From: Nemophila menziesii
Lineage: Eukaryota; Streptophyta; Magnoliopsida; Boraginales; Hydrophyllaceae
Assembly: GCA_029959085.1 (NCBI GenBank)
Contig: JARWIR010000008.1
Span: forward strand, 6,882,001-6,946,000
DNA length: 64,000 nt
Direction of reading: 5' to 3'
Position numbers and translations under genes: made by a program. Position 1 is the stretch's first letter. The number at the start of each line of letters is the position of its first letter. Below the pieces are notes generated by a model. The model had not been told where the DNA came from. It did no database searches and saw nothing but the letters and a program-made list of their open reading frames with translations. Of this stretch, positions 63,601-64,000 are shown piece after piece.

Positions 63601-64000
63601 TGTTATCCTCTACAAAAAATGGATGGGAAGCCTTCCCATATACCCCCCCTTTAGCCTTCTCTGTGGATCAGAGGACGTTTCCTCCACGAAGCTTCTAAAC
63701 ATGTTTACTTGTAAATATTAGCATTATAACATATACAATAAAAAAATACAGTTTTTATGTACATTGTACCTTTGCTAGCACACTAAGAAAATGAGACATG
63801 TCGAACCACACGATGGGGCCTACCTCATTATCTCCATCGTATTCGAGTGACATGAAATCGGCCATGATCTGTTGCTCATGTAAATACTTTAATAGTTGGA
63901 AGTTTTAAAGTGTAATTTTTCACCTAAGAGCCAAAGTTCAAATTTTCTATTTTAATAGTATAAGGACCTATGGTGCTATTTTTGAACGATACAATGACCT
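60697..64000. repeat. Tandem module copy M4 (segment A3, continues past the window)
   Basis: Matches A1 base for base over long stretches and is closer to A1 than A2 is (for instance it keeps 'tttcgtcatctcaattgacc' and the natural TAA of the gene). The end of the window falls in the 'aggacctatggtgctattt' repeat, matching A1 3236-3280. Confidence 0.88.
61751..63001 (-). pseudogene. Transposase_32-like pseudogene, copy A3
   Basis: Third copy. The ATG (MTKRT) and natural TAA (61751-61753) are kept. Shared stops are TAG 62984-62986, TAG 62615-62617 and TGA 62153-62155. The N-terminal 100 residues after the first stop are open (MIEKGTSSGTKKKGKTGQV ... FAHERIFEKEV). Frameshifts follow near 62340 (after MCWMKK) and again after VPNEKHH. 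The plus-strand frame 61983-62528 is antisense to it. Confidence 0.7.

Overview
This is AT-rich nuclear DNA from a flowering plant, most likely a eudicot; I cannot name the species. The evidence is spliced plant-type genes and plant transposon families: an L1-type LINE with a DUF4283/CCHC ORF1, a MuDR-like MULE with SWIM and CCHC fingers, a GRF-type zinc-finger gene, a 'Transposase_32'-type gene, a TRIM-like LTR element, and Tourist, hAT and Mutator MITEs. No rRNA, tRNA, organelle insert or CRISPR array was seen.

The main architecture is a large tandem amplification. A module of segments A-B-C-D recurs: M1 (1-16297: A1, a spacer, B1, C1), M2 (23878-42234: B2, C2, D1), M3 (42235-60696: A2, B3, C3, D2) and M4 (60697 to the window end: A3). 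D runs without a break into A at 42235 and at 60697. All copies face the same way. Segment A carries a broken Transposase_32-like gene. B is a field of degenerate 'agtccctat' repeats. C carries a four-exon RING-H2 E3 ubiquitin ligase gene on the minus strand. D holds two diverged long-LTR-like blocks and an Athila/Tat-like primer-binding motif.

The RING-H2 genes are the only ones that look functional. Copies 1 (10820-14295) and 2 (27021-28522) have intact frames, splice sites and all eight zinc ligands. Copy 3 (47271-50423) has a stop codon, a broken splice donor and two zinc-ligand Cys-to-Tyr changes. All three share a TATA box, a 5' untranslated exon and an upstream Mutator-type MITE, so the whole gene and its promoter were amplified.

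Insertions found in only one copy date from after the amplification: a 5.1-kb LINE in D1 (31124-36236), a Tourist MITE in D1 (37926-38092), a TRIM at the C3/D2 border (52337-53685) and a foldback-like insert in D2 (about 54081-54951). Between M1 and M2 lies an unrelated island (16298-23877) holding a dead MULE, a dead GRF-finger gene and an unrecognised coding-like stretch. It sits where segments D and A would be expected.
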